Shown: piece by piece, positions 9,163 through 18,334 of the stretch
How the letters are laid out: each line of letters begins with the position of its first letter
Numbering within the stretch: position 1 is the first letter of the stretch
Assembly (NCBI GenBank): GCA_903877645.1
Contig: CAIRES010000044.1
Location: 23,969-87,968, forward strand
From: an uncultured Bacteroidota bacterium
GTDB lineage: Bacteria > Bacteroidota > Bacteroidia > Chitinophagales > Chitinophagaceae
Reading direction: 5' to 3'
DNA length: 64,000 nucleotides
The notes under the pieces: model-generated
What the model was told of the DNA's origin: nothing
Seen by the model: the letters and a program-made list of their open reading frames with translations, nothing else
Databases searched by the model: none
Translations under genes and position numbers: made by a program

Positions 9163-10185
9163 ATGACCGTAACCAAAAGCCGCTGGATAAATGGTATTGA
9201 TAGCATCAGGTTTTTTTTAGCCTTGATCGTGCTGCTGTCCCATTTTCGTGACCCTTTTGTTTTATTGCTCAAAGGATCTTCGGCCAGGCCATTGCAATAC
9301 CTGGGCATTGCCATCAACCATCTTTATTTCGGTGTGGCTGCGGTTATTGCTTTCTTTGTTATTTCCGGTTTTGTTATTCATTACCCCAATCGTAATAAAG
9401 ACAGGGTTGATGTCGGCAGTTTTTTGCTGCGCAGGTGGCTGCGCATTGGCCTGCCGTTATTGGTCATTGGCCTTATCGCCAATCACTTTGGCCGGTACGA
9501 TAATATACCCGTATGGAGCCTCTATTGCGAACTGATCTATTATACCATCTATCCCGTATTGTTTAAGATCAGGGTGAGTTGGAAGACCAAATTCGTGTTT
9601 GCATTCGTGCTTTCATTTATTGCAGCAGGCATTTTTGGCACTGATAACTTCATGTCGCTCATTCACCAGCAGGATCTGGGGTATAATATTAATTACTGGC
9701 AGTTGGGTGTTCCGTTGACGTGGCTTATCGGCCTGCCGTGCTGGTTGCTGGGCGTGATGCTGGCCGAAAAAATTGATAAAGTGGATTATACGGTGTCTGT
9801 AGCCACCATCTGGAAGTATAGGGTACTGGTATACCTGTGTAGTATGTTGCTTTTTGTGCTGGCTGCTCATGCCTATGCCAGTTGCCTGTTTACATTGAAT
9901 TTTTATGCTTTGCTACTCTATTTGTGGATAGAAAAGGAGATCGTCTATTACCGATCGCATCATGTAAGCCGGCTTTTCGAATATTGCGGCAAATTCTCTT
10001 ATTCCATTTATCTCGGCCACGAGCTTTGCTTTATTTTGCTCAGTTCTTTTATAGCTTACAATGCATACACTTACTTCCTGTTCATCCTGCTTTCATTAGT
10101 GATCTCCTATGTAGTATACCTGCTTGTCGAATATCCATCGCACAAACTGGCACAAAAGTTGGCTGCAGTATTCCATAATAAGTGA
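9163..10185 (+). CDS. Acyltransferase 3 family membrane protein
   Basis: Integral membrane O-acyltransferase of 340 residues with about ten hydrophobic segments. The N-terminal signature is GIDSIRFFLALIVLLSHF, with catalytic-type His in the first helix, and an R-x10-R-type motif (RRWLRIGLPLL) follows. The C-terminus has SYSIYLGHELCFILL, the usual helix of this family. Such enzymes acetylate or otherwise acylate surface polysaccharides. It is the only rightward gene inside the otherwise leftward sugar cluster, divergent from the CgeB-like gene. The acyl donor and target are inferred, not shown. Confidence 0.88.
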   Translation: MTVTKSRWINGIDSIRFFLALIVLLSHFRDPFVLLLKGSSARPLQYLGIAINHLYFGVAAVIAFFVISGFVIHYPNRNKDRVDVGSFLLRRWLRIGLPLLVIGLIANHFGRYDNIPVWSLYCELIYYTIYPVLFKIRVSWKTKFVFAFVLSFIAAGIFGTDNFMSLIHQQDLGYNINYWQLGVPLTWLIGLPCWLLGVMLAEKIDKVDYTVSVATIWKYRVLVYLCSMLLFVLAAHAYASCLFTLNFYALLLYLWIEKEIVYYRSHHVSRLFEYCGKFSYSIYLGHELCFILLSSFIAYNAYTYFLFILLSLVISYVVYLLVEYPSHKLAQKLAAVFHNK

Positions 10186-10195
10186 ATAATACAGT

Positions 10196-11497
10196 TTATA
10201 ATTTCACCAGCACCTTCTTGATGATCAGGAACATGATGTAGGTAGAGGTCAGTGTGATCATGATCTGCAGGTCGCCGGCAAATCCGAACACAGAGAGAAA
10301 GAACAGGTATCCGCCAAACAAAGTGCCGGTGATGTTATATTCTGATGAATAGAATTGTGTTGCATTCCACAATGCTGCAATAAATGCGCCCATTAGTAAA
10401 CTACCTAATACTAACCCCGTCCATCCGAAATCGAGGTATAATTCTCCCGGCAGCGTCATATTGATCGAGTTATTGGCACGTCCGTTCTCAGCTTTATATG
10501 CGGCGCCTATCTCCAGAGCAAACCATGCGCCTATGGCTATCACGGGTTTGTCGGGCCATAAAAACCTTGGTATCAAAGCCAGTACCAGCGGGGCAGAGGC
10601 CTTGCCATCATAAAAGCCATTTTGTTTTACCAGTTTCACGATGTTGGTCAGTTGCGCCAGGTTAGCATTTCTGTCCAGCAGGGCTGTCGAATTTTCTGCC
10701 GGTTGATCGGTACGGGTATCATTGTCTGAGAAGGCATTGATAAAGTTCGACCTGTTGGTTTGCAGGGATGAGAATACACTGGAATAGATGACTACCAACG
10801 CTATTAAAGGCAGGATACGATAACTGAATACATACTTTATATCCCCTTTGCCTATAAAATAGCCCAGGGAAAGACAAAAAGTAGGAATGATGAGGTCCGA
10901 CCGCAGAAAGGCGGTCAGCAATGCTGCATAGGTTTGCAGCACATACAAGATCAAAGTATAATTGCGGTATTTTTTTTGATCAGTTTTTGCCCATAGCCGT
11001 GCAAAGAAAAGTATGCCGACCATGTTCAGCAATCCTATGATCTTAAAGATACCGCTCCCGTTGAGCCGCACCACACTGCCGAAGATGCGCAACAGGTTGA
11101 TGGTTACCAGTATCCCGAAAATGATCTTTAGGTTTTCTTTTTTAGTTACATTCACTGCAATATTCCAGAAAGATCTTTTTATAGCAAGTTCATAACCAAT
11201 AATGATAAGTGTGCAGGAAACACACCATAATTTTACCGCATCATCAATATACCTCGGTACGATGTAATTGTAGGCCCTTATATTATGGCTCGCTACCTGG
11301 CTGATCAGGCTCAGGTTGGCCAGGTTAGTAATGATAACGCCAATATAGAAAGTAAAAATGGGCGTGATATAATTTTTTTCCTTCACGCTTTTTAATATAC
11401 TGACCAGGCATTGAAAAATGAGGATATAATACAGGCTTTCGCCTTTGAAAAAAAAGATGCTTATTAAATAGAATATCAGAAATATCACATTAACCAT
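10196..11497 (-). CDS. Wzy-like oligosaccharide repeat-unit polymerase
   Basis: Polytopic membrane protein of 433 residues with about a dozen predicted helices and a periplasmic loop in the second half. The late motif LPGELYLDFGWTGLVLGSLLMG is typical of O-antigen/repeat-unit polymerases (G-x-Y-x-x-FG-x-x-G). Wzy proteins join lipid-linked repeat units in the periplasm. Primary sequence in this family is weakly conserved, so the call rests on topology, that motif and context between an acyltransferase and an asparagine-synthase-like gene. No flippase (Wzx) is visible in the window. Confidence 0.78.
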   Translation of the reverse strand: MVNVIFLIFYLISIFFFKGESLYYILIFQCLVSILKSVKEKNYITPIFTFYIGVIITNLANLSLISQVASHNIRAYNYIVPRYIDDAVKLWCVSCTLIIIGYELAIKRSFWNIAVNVTKKENLKIIFGILVTINLLRIFGSVVRLNGSGIFKIIGLLNMVGILFFARLWAKTDQKKYRNYTLILYVLQTYAALLTAFLRSDLIIPTFCLSLGYFIGKGDIKYVFSYRILPLIALVVIYSSVFSSLQTNRSNFINAFSDNDTRTDQPAENSTALLDRNANLAQLTNIVKLVKQNGFYDGKASAPLVLALIPRFLWPDKPVIAIGAWFALEIGAAYKAENGRANNSINMTLPGELYLDFGWTGLVLGSLLMGAFIAALWNATQFYSSEYNITGTLFGGYLFFLSVFGFAGDLQIMITLTSTYIMFLIIKKVLVKL

Positions 11498-11555
11498 TTA
11501 TTAGCGTTTAAAAAAAAGCAAAAGAGGCGTAGCAAATGTAGTAAATGCGGGTATT

Positions 11556-13391
11556 CTATTTTATATTATATTCTTTCATCCATAAATGAACAGATATACA
11601 CCTCCAAACCTGCAGGGCATCACTTACTGCAATGCTTTTATTAGCCAGCATGCCTGTGAATTTTGATATGGTATCTTTATTCAGTAGTTCGCTGTCATTT
11701 AATTGCTCCGATACCCATCCGGCATCCTTATTCAGCAGATCAGTAAGCGGGGTGTAAAATCCTATCTTATCTGTTCTGTTATACACAATGTCCGGCAGGT
11801 ATTGCTTACATGACTCCCTCAGTATGTATTTCCTCATTCCATTTTTCAGGAATTCGGTTGGCCGTATAGTAGCCACGTATTCAGCGATCCTGTGGTCGAG
11901 GAACGGCATCCGCCCTTCAATGCTGTATGCCATTGCATTGCGGTCGTCGTAATGCACAAGATGCGGGATATGGACGCCATACATTGATTCGCGCCACACA
12001 TTGTACACCGAATTGTATTTGAAAAGCGAGATAAGGTCGTTATCTACATTATGCAGCATGCCCGGTTTGATGATAGACCTTCTTTTGATCCGGGATTTGA
12101 GCCTCATATTATATTCGATCGTCGGTAAAATAGATTCGAGCATGGTGCGCATAAAATAACCATTGCCCATTTTCATTGCAGAGAGATTACTTGAAAAACG
12201 CTTCAGTTGCATTTCCTTCAATTGTTCTGACAATATAGCCCGGGCCATATTGCTGTATCCAAAGAACAGTTCATCAGCCCCTTGCCCGTTCAGGATTACT
12301 TTGATCCCGGCTTTTGCAGCCATTTCCATCAGGTTGCCATGAGCTATGATCGATGAATCCCCAAACGGCTCTTCCTGTATTTTAATGTATTTGGTAAGGT
12401 CTTTTTTGATAGAGATCTCATCAGAGCTTTGCTGGTGTACTATAAATGTATCCTTACCAAACTTACGCACTACTGCGTCCACATACCTTGTTTCATCAAA
12501 CCTGCCATTTACCGATTGTGCTGTGAAGATGTGTATCCCCTTATCATAATAAGTAGCCAGTATGCCCGCAATGATCGATGAATCTATACCTCCGGACAGG
12601 GTGATACCTATGGGTACATCAGATATTGTTTCTGATAACACCGAATCTACTATCCGGTCATGTAGCTCTTTTTGAACCGATTTATCAAAAGGTACTTTGT
12701 CTTTATCTGCAATGTCCGGAAGTTCCCAATAGCTTACCGGATTGATGCGGTCATCTGAACTGCTGAGCCAGGCATAGCTTCCTTCAGGGAATTGCTGAAT
12801 ATCATTATAAAAGGTATGAGCGCCTAAGTGTGCATAATTGCCAAGGGCAAGGTATTCTGCAATAGCTGTCGGATCATAGACCGGGTTTTCATTTTCAGAT
12901 AATAGCGGTTTTATTTCGCTCGAGAGCAACCAAGACTGCTTTGTACGCCTGACATAAAAAGGCTTTTGCCCGAAACGGCTTCGACTGATGAAAGTCCTTT
13001 TTGCTTCCTTGTCCCAGATAATAATAGACCACATGCCCACTAAATGGTGTTGCATTTTTTCCTTTTGCAGCCTGAATAGTTCTATTATTGTTTCGGTGTC
13101 AGAATGTCCTTTGAAATGGTGGCCCGCCAGGTATTTTTTTCTTAATTCTAAGTGGTTATATATCTCGCCATTATATGCGAGCATATACCTGCCGCAGGAC
13201 GATGCCATGGGTTGATGCCCTGACTCGGTAAGATCGAGGATAGAAAGCCTTGTTTGGGCCAGCGTTACCTGCTCATCGTTGTATATACCTTCATCATCAG
13301 GGCCCCTGTGCCGCAGCAATATTTTCGACCTCATGCCAAAATTATAGCCGTCCTCCTTACTAGTTCCTATATAACAGGCGATACCACACAT
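11556..13391 (-). CDS. asnB: Asparagine synthase (glutamine-hydrolysing) / sugar-cluster amidotransferase
   Basis: Class II glutamine amidotransferase fused to an ATP-PPi synthetase domain, 611 residues. Cys2 after the initiator Met (MCGIACYIG) is the N-terminal nucleophile; RHRGPDDEG, LAYNGEIYNH and the synthetase loop LSGGIDSS are all present. It could make asparagine, but paralogues of this type inside polysaccharide clusters are thought to amidate sugar carboxylates. Its position between a polymerase and a glycosyltransferase favours the second role. The sequence alone cannot separate the two. Confidence 0.88.
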   Translation of the reverse strand: MCGIACYIGTSKEDGYNFGMRSKILLRHRGPDDEGIYNDEQVTLAQTRLSILDLTESGHQPMASSCGRYMLAYNGEIYNHLELRKKYLAGHHFKGHSDTETIIELFRLQKEKMQHHLVGMWSIIIWDKEAKRTFISRSRFGQKPFYVRRTKQSWLLSSEIKPLLSENENPVYDPTAIAEYLALGNYAHLGAHTFYNDIQQFPEGSYAWLSSSDDRINPVSYWELPDIADKDKVPFDKSVQKELHDRIVDSVLSETISDVPIGITLSGGIDSSIIAGILATYYDKGIHIFTAQSVNGRFDETRYVDAVVRKFGKDTFIVHQQSSDEISIKKDLTKYIKIQEEPFGDSSIIAHGNLMEMAAKAGIKVILNGQGADELFFGYSNMARAILSEQLKEMQLKRFSSNLSAMKMGNGYFMRTMLESILPTIEYNMRLKSRIKRRSIIKPGMLHNVDNDLISLFKYNSVYNVWRESMYGVHIPHLVHYDDRNAMAYSIEGRMPFLDHRIAEYVATIRPTEFLKNGMRKYILRESCKQYLPDIVYNRTDKIGFYTPLTDLLNKDAGWVSEQLNDSELLNKDTISKFTGMLANKSIAVSDALQVWRCISVHLWMKEYNIK

Positions 13392-13528
13392 AGCTGCTAA
13401 AGCCTGCTGAAGGCTTTATTTCATATTATTTTACTGTTCGGAGATATACTAATTGCGACAAAAATAGGCGAAAGATTCATAAATTATTGATAATCAATAA
13501 CACCTTATATACACAATTTATATTTTAA

Positions 13529-14725
13529 TTATATCAATTCGGTGTATTTTTTAAACAAGTCATCTTCTTTGATATAATTTTGCGCACAGTTCTGCATATT
13601 GAACATCAGGCTAAAGTTACCGTTTATGGCGGCCAAAAGCGCTTTTTGCTGAAACCCGATATTTGTTGTGGCAATGGCCGGATGCTTCCATTCTTCCAAC
13701 AAATAGGCAAACCCACCCGTATCATTGCCCACGATCCATATAGGCTTGCCATACCCGCACAGCTCATAGAATTTTGAAGGCACTACCTGTCTTGGTGGGG
13801 TCGACCATGGTATTACCAGGCTGCAATCACAAGCTGCAAGCTGTGCGTTATAATCCTGCTTGTTCAGCCATCCCAGGTTTTTTACAGTAATGGCGTCACC
13901 CAGCACACGGGCGAAGGACTCGAAAGTAGGGGTGGTGCCTGCAATGAGCAGTTCCACAGGCCGGGGGAAGGTGTCTATATCATTTATGGCCTTTTTCAGT
14001 ACATATAACGACTGGTCCTGCTCGCTTAGCGATCCGCCGTAAAAAATGGTAAAAGGCTTGTCGGGATGCTGAACGGTATCGGTTTTTGTGGTTGCATTGG
14101 GTACGGCATGGCGTATGGTTTTTATATTCAGCTCCAGTAATTTGCCATCTGTTTCCGCCCATTCGGTGGATACGTGAACAACTGCCTGTGCCGTTGTCAA
14201 TATTTTCTTTGTCCAGCGCTTATTTTCGGGTATCAGTACCTGGGATATGCCGTGGTCAAAGTTGTCCTGTAGGTCAGCTATCCACGGGGTGTGTAGTTTT
14301 GCGCCAAAATGATGGCCTAAGAACAATGGCCCCCTTGGTGTGAAAAAGCTGATGATCAGGTCGGGCCGGGTTATGCCGAATTTGTCGAAATACTTGATCA
14401 CATTATTGGCCCACTTATAGCTGCGGTCGCCATGAAAAGCTACATAATAAAAGGTCCGCAGCTTTCTTAATAGGGTGAAGCGGCTGTAATCCGATACATT
14501 TTTGACAGACCGCACCACAATGCGCTGCACACCCGAAGGTTCTGTTTTTATTACAAAAGGAGTATGACCGCATTCTCCCCTTTGGTCGCGGTGAATGACA
14601 ATGGCCTGCCAGCCGTTCTTTTCAAAATCCTCGGCCACCTGCCTTATCCGCCTGGACAAAGCAGCGCCGGATATAGAATGATAGCCATCGTACTCCCAGG
14701 CAAATATTAAAAGTTGTTTTTTCAA
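13529..14725 (-). CDS. Glycosyltransferase family 4-like protein
   Basis: GT-B fold glycosyltransferase of 398 residues. The N-terminal domain contains ISGAALSRRIRQVAEDFEKNGW, a GT4-like acceptor-domain opening. The C-terminal donor-binding domain has TIFYGGSLSEQDQSLYVLKKAI, IKNLGW-type sequence (VKNLGWLNKQDYNAQLAACD) and VPSKFYELCGYGKPIWIVGND, matching the E-x7-E region in looser form. It is the first gene of a leftward set with asnB and the polymerase, divergent from miaB. Sugar specificity unknown. Confidence 0.85.
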   Translation of the reverse strand: MKKQLLIFAWEYDGYHSISGAALSRRIRQVAEDFEKNGWQAIVIHRDQRGECGHTPFVIKTEPSGVQRIVVRSVKNVSDYSRFTLLRKLRTFYYVAFHGDRSYKWANNVIKYFDKFGITRPDLIISFFTPRGPLFLGHHFGAKLHTPWIADLQDNFDHGISQVLIPENKRWTKKILTTAQAVVHVSTEWAETDGKLLELNIKTIRHAVPNATTKTDTVQHPDKPFTIFYGGSLSEQDQSLYVLKKAINDIDTFPRPVELLIAGTTPTFESFARVLGDAITVKNLGWLNKQDYNAQLAACDCSLVIPWSTPPRQVVPSKFYELCGYGKPIWIVGNDTGGFAYLLEEWKHPAIATTNIGFQQKALLAAINGNFSLMFNMQNCAQNYIKEDDLFKKYTELI

Positions 14726-14866
14726 TGGTTACAATAGTTATCTCAGCGCGTATACTGGCATATCATCTCAAAGGCCGCCAAATTTACGCCTATTACCTAT
14801 ATGGCTGACCTGATCATAAAATTACATTAAATGAGCTATTTTACCCCATTTAATGACTAATACCTT

Positions 14867-14874
14867 TACCTTTG
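14867..14874 (+). promoter_or_regulatory. miaB -7 promoter box
   Basis: TACCTTTG fits TAnnTTTG exactly and lies 21 bp before ATG 14896. No clear -33 TTG at the usual distance. Its place makes the TTG codon at 14872 an impossible start, supporting 14896. Confidence 0.5.
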
Positions 14875-14895
14875 CACAAACAGAAATCGGCAATT

Positions 14896-16308
14896 ATGGC
14901 AGAGGTTTTGGAAAAAGTGGTAGAAGAGGCGCGGCAGGGAGAAGTATATGCTCCCTTTGCTGACGATCCAAACAAATTCAATAAAAAATTCTTTATAGAA
15001 AGCTACGGTTGCCAGATGAATTTCAGCGACAGCGAGATCGTAGCGTCCATTCTTCATGGCGAAGGCTATGGCGCTACCCGCAATTTTGAAGAAGCTGACC
15101 TTGTACTGCTCAATACCTGCTCCATACGTGAGAAAGCCGAGAGTACTATTAGGCACCGCCTGCAAACGTTCAAAAAAATCAAAGAAAGCAAACCCGGCAT
15201 CCTGATCGGGGTACTTGGTTGCATGGCAGAAAGGCTGAAAGCAAAATTCCTTGAGGAAGAAAGGCTCGTGGATATAGTAGTAGGCCCTGATGCCTATCGC
15301 ACCTTGCCCGGGTTAATAAATGAGGCCGAAGGAGGGCAGAAAAGTGTGAATGTATTACTAAGCCGCGAAGAAACATACGCTGATATAGCGCCTGTTCGGC
15401 TGGATAGTAATGGAGTTACGGCATTCGTGAGCATTATGCGCGGGTGCAATAACATGTGTACCTTCTGTGTAGTGCCCTTCACGCGTGGCCGCGAGCGTAG
15501 CCGCGATGCCGAAAGTATTGTGAATGAATGTAAAGACCTGTTTGAAAACGGCTACCGGGAAGTGACCCTTCTTGGGCAGAATGTGGACAGCTACTATTAC
15601 TCAGCGCCTAACGAAGAGAATGTAAACTTTGCTATGCTGCTGGAGCGGGTGGCGCTGGTATCGCCATTGCTTCGTGTGCGGTTCAGTACCTCGCACCCTA
15701 AAGATATAACAGACGATGTGCTGCATACCATGGCTAAGTATCACAACATCTGCAAGTACATTCATCTGCCCGTGCAAAGCGGTAATACCCGCATCCTACA
15801 GCTCATGAATCGCACCTACACCCGCGAATGGTATCTCTCCAAGATAAAGCGGATACGTGAGATCATGCCTGACTGTGCAATATCTACAGACGTTATCTCC
15901 GGATTTTGCACTGAAACGGAAGAAGAACACCAGGATACCCTTTCGCTGATGGAGCTTACCCGGTATGACATGGCCTACATGTTCTCGTATAGCGAGCGCC
16001 CCGGCACACTGGCTGCACGTCGTTACACCGATGATGTGCCGGAAGAAGCAAAGAAAAGAAGGCTCATTGAGATCATCGATCTCCAGCAAAGTCACCAGGT
16101 AATTAGCTTTAAGAATGACATTGGCAAAACATTTGAAGTGCTTATAGAGGCTACCAGTAAAAAAAGTGAACTCGACTGGAGTGCCCGCAATTCGCAAAAC
16201 AAAGTAGTTGTATTCCCCAAGGGAAATGCCAATCTCAAAAAAGGAGACTATACTACTGTGAAGGTACATGCTGCCACCTCTGCAACGCTTATAGGACAAA
16301 TGATTTAA
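14896..16308 (+). CDS. miaB: tRNA-2-methylthio-N6-dimethylallyladenosine synthase
   Basis: Radical-SAM methylthiotransferase that adds a 2-methylthio group to i6A37 of tRNAs reading U-starting codons. With ATG 14896 the protein has 470 residues. The three N-terminal auxiliary-cluster cysteines are in [15 protein letters not shown] and [10 protein letters not shown]; the radical-SAM CxxxCxxC is in [15 protein letters not shown]-like C-terminal domain closes the protein. A -7 box lies just upstream. It starts the conserved run miaB / sigma-54 activator / lptE / secG. Confidence 0.96.
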   Translation: MAEVLEKVVEEARQGEVYAPFADDPNKFNKKFFIESYGCQMNFSDSEIVASILHGEGYGATRNFEEADLVLLNTCSIREKAESTIRHRLQTFKKIKESKPGILIGVLGCMAERLKAKFLEEERLVDIVVGPDAYRTLPGLINEAEGGQKSVNVLLSREETYADIAPVRLDSNGVTAFVSIMRGCNNMCTFCVVPFTRGRERSRDAESIVNECKDLFENGYREVTLLGQNVDSYYYSAPNEENVNFAMLLERVALVSPLLRVRFSTSHPKDITDDVLHTMAKYHNICKYIHLPVQSGNTRILQLMNRTYTREWYLSKIKRIREIMPDCAISTDVISGFCTETEEEHQDTLSLMELTRYDMAYMFSYSERPGTLAARRYTDDVPEEAKKRRLIEIIDLQQSHQVISFKNDIGKTFEVLIEATSKKSELDWSARNSQNKVVVFPKGNANLKKGDYTTVKVHAATSATLIGQMI

Positions 16309-16313
16309 GAACA

Positions 16314-16514
16314 ATGATACCACTGATACAAAACAATATAACGGCCATACAGGATGCTTGCAAAAAGTATCATGTGAAGTCATTATATCTTGTTGGTAGC
16401 GCTATGGATGTCGGGCGCTTCACAAATGAAAGCGATGTCGATTTTCTGTATCGTTTTATAAAAGAAGATAAGCCGGTAAGAGCTTTCTACTTTTTACTTA
16501 AGACTTTCTACTAA
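16314..16514 (+). pseudogene. Truncated nucleotidyltransferase-domain remnant
   Basis: A 66-residue frame beginning MIPLIQNNITAIQDACKKY that resembles the N-terminal part of minimal nucleotidyltransferases: SLYLVGSA at residues 23-30 (for GSx) and ESDVDFLYRF (39-48, the DxD pair). After residue 50 the similarity stops and the frame ends in RAFYFLLKTFY. Intact relatives run to about 100 residues and end in a segment such as KVDLV, which is missing. It starts 5 bp after miaB and ends 8 bp before the sigma-54 gene, splitting a usually compact set. Probably an antitoxin-like gene with a 3' deletion; a functional short protein is less likely. Confidence 0.65.
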
Positions 16515-16522
16515 AAAGAACA

Positions 16523-17767
16523 ATGGATATTCAAAGTATAAAAAACAGGTTCGGCATCATAGGTAACACGCAGGCGCTGAACCATGCACTCAATACCGCC
16601 ATACAGGTAGCCAATACCGATCTTTCGGTATTGATAGTGGGGGAGAGTGGTGTAGGTAAAGAAGTATTCTCTGTGATCATACATGCACTATCGGCACGCA
16701 AGCACAACCCTTTCATCGCGGTGAATTGCGGCGCTATACCTGAGGGCACTATTGATAGTGAATTGTTCGGGCATGAAAAGGGCTCGTTCACAGGAGCTGT
16801 AGACAGCCGCAAGGGCTATTTTGAAACTGTGAGCGGTGGCACCATCTTCCTGGATGAGATAGGCGAGATGCCGCTGGGTACACAGGCGCGCCTGCTGCGT
16901 GTGCTGGAGACCGGGGAATTCATCCGTGTAGGTTCATCAAAAGTGCAGAAAACTGATGTCCGCGTGATAGCAGCCACCAACCGCGACCTGCTGGAACTTA
17001 CCCAGCAAGGCAAATTTCGGGAAGACCTGTATTATCGCCTCAGCACAGTGCCCATACGTGTGCCTTCTCTTCGCGACCGCAAAGAAGATATACCACTGTT
17101 GTTCAGAAAATTTGCGGCTGATTTCTCTGAGCGTTATAAAACACTATCTGTGCAGCTTGATGCAGCGGCTCAGCAATTACTTGTCAATTATTACTGGCAG
17201 GGCAATGTGCGAGAACTTAAAAACATTGCCGAGCAAATATCTGTGCTTTCTATAGATAAGCTCATCACTGCCGAAGCCCTGCTGAAGTTTCTGCCGCAGC
17301 GCAATACTTCCAAGAGCCTTGCCCTGATCCCGGGATCAGGAGTTCATGGCTATTCGACAGGCACGTCCGATTTTAATACCGAGCGAGATATTCTCTACAA
17401 GCTCTTCTTCGATCTGAAGAAAGATATGAATGACCTCAAACAGATGATCTTTGATGTGGCACACCACCAGGGGTATACCCCTGTCGACCCATCCACATCC
17501 AACCAGCAACTGCTGCCGGTTTATAACACTAACGACAACGAACCGCAGTTAAATAACAGTTACAATTCCAATACCCCTATTCTGCTGGAGTCGAATGACC
17601 ACCATGAGGACGTGGAGGAAACACTGCTGCTTGCCGATCGCGAAAAGGAGTACATCTCTAAAGCACTTAAAAAGCATAAGAGCCGCCGCCGCGATGCCGC
17701 CGCCGAGTTGGGGATATCTGAGCGCACCCTTTACCGTAAGATAAAGGAATATAATATCCAGGAGTAA
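16523..17767 (+). CDS. Sigma-54 dependent Fis-family activator without receiver domain
   Basis: AAA+ enhancer-binding protein of 414 residues that would remodel RpoN-RNA polymerase. The ATPase begins almost at the N-terminus: Walker A GESGVGKE (40-47), sigma-contact loop GSFTGA (87-92), Walker B IFLDEIGE (108-115). A linker of about 130 residues leads to a Fis-type helix-turn-helix (about 385-412: RRRDAAAELGISERTLYRKI). There is no receiver, GAF or PAS domain, so control must come through expression or a partner. The contact loop has Ser for Ala of the usual GAFTGA. Conserved position between miaB and lptE. Confidence 0.93.
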   Translation: MDIQSIKNRFGIIGNTQALNHALNTAIQVANTDLSVLIVGESGVGKEVFSVIIHALSARKHNPFIAVNCGAIPEGTIDSELFGHEKGSFTGAVDSRKGYFETVSGGTIFLDEIGEMPLGTQARLLRVLETGEFIRVGSSKVQKTDVRVIAATNRDLLELTQQGKFREDLYYRLSTVPIRVPSLRDRKEDIPLLFRKFAADFSERYKTLSVQLDAAAQQLLVNYYWQGNVRELKNIAEQISVLSIDKLITAEALLKFLPQRNTSKSLALIPGSGVHGYSTGTSDFNTERDILYKLFFDLKKDMNDLKQMIFDVAHHQGYTPVDPSTSNQQLLPVYNTNDNEPQLNNSYNSNTPILLESNDHHEDVEETLLLADREKEYISKALKKHKSRRRDAAAELGISERTLYRKIKEYNIQE

Positions 17768-17776
17768 CTTTTACCG

Positions 17777-17806
17777 TTGTATACACAACCTTAATGCCTA
17801 TTTTTG
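17777..17806 (+). promoter_or_regulatory. lptE promoter (TTG-N19-TAnnTTTG)
   Basis: TTG at 17777-17779, 19 bp, then TATTTTTG at 17799-17806: both halves of the Bacteroidota sigma-ABfr promoter at near-ideal spacing. Transcription would begin near 17813, so ATG 17818, not 17794, is the lptE start. Confidence 0.65.
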
Positions 17807-17817
17807 TTTGTACTATT

Positions 17818-18324
17818 ATGCCATTGAAACGTTCAATTTTATTGTTGCTGCCTATACTGCTCTTTATGCTGGCAGGCTGTCATATTTACAGCTTTTCAGG
17901 CGCTACCATAGAGGGCAAGAACATCAACATTCACCAGCTTGATAACCGCTCTGCTAATGTGGTACCGAGCCTCAGCTCAACCCTTACCGAAAAGCTCAGG
18001 AGCCGCATATTGTCGCAAACCGGCCTGGCACCGGTAACCAAGGACGATGCCGACTACGATATGGTAGGCGCTATCACCACTTATGCAGTGAGTGTAACCG
18101 GTGCACAAAGTGTGCAGGTAGCCACCAAAAACAGGCTCACCATCAGTGTGCAGATCACTTTTAAGAACAAACTCAACGAAAAGGCTAACTTTACACAAAC
18201 GTTTACCCGTTTTTCCGATTTTGACGCATCGCAGCTTTTGCAAACCGCCGAGCCTGCTTTGATAGAAGATATAGGAAATCAGCTGGCCGATGATATTTTT
18301 AATAAAGCTTTTGTAAATTGGTAG
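17818..18324 (+). CDS. lptE: LptE family LPS-assembly lipoprotein
   Basis: Outer-membrane lipoprotein that plugs the LptD barrel in LPS export. From ATG 17818 there are 168 residues. The signal peptide MPLKRSILLLLPILLFMLAGC ends in a clear lipobox (LAGC, lipidated Cys 21). Family features follow: YSFSGATI, NRSANVVPSLSSTLTEKLRSRI and a C-terminal LIEDIGNQLADDIFNKAF. The promoter at 17777-17806 lies directly before it. It is followed by the TPR gene after 10 bp and then secG, probably one transcript. Confidence 0.9.
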   Translation: MPLKRSILLLLPILLFMLAGCHIYSFSGATIEGKNINIHQLDNRSANVVPSLSSTLTEKLRSRILSQTGLAPVTKDDADYDMVGAITTYAVSVTGAQSVQVATKNRLTISVQITFKNKLNEKANFTQTFTRFSDFDASQLLQTAEPALIEDIGNQLADDIFNKAFVNW

Positions 18325-18334
18325 CCGTGAGCAA

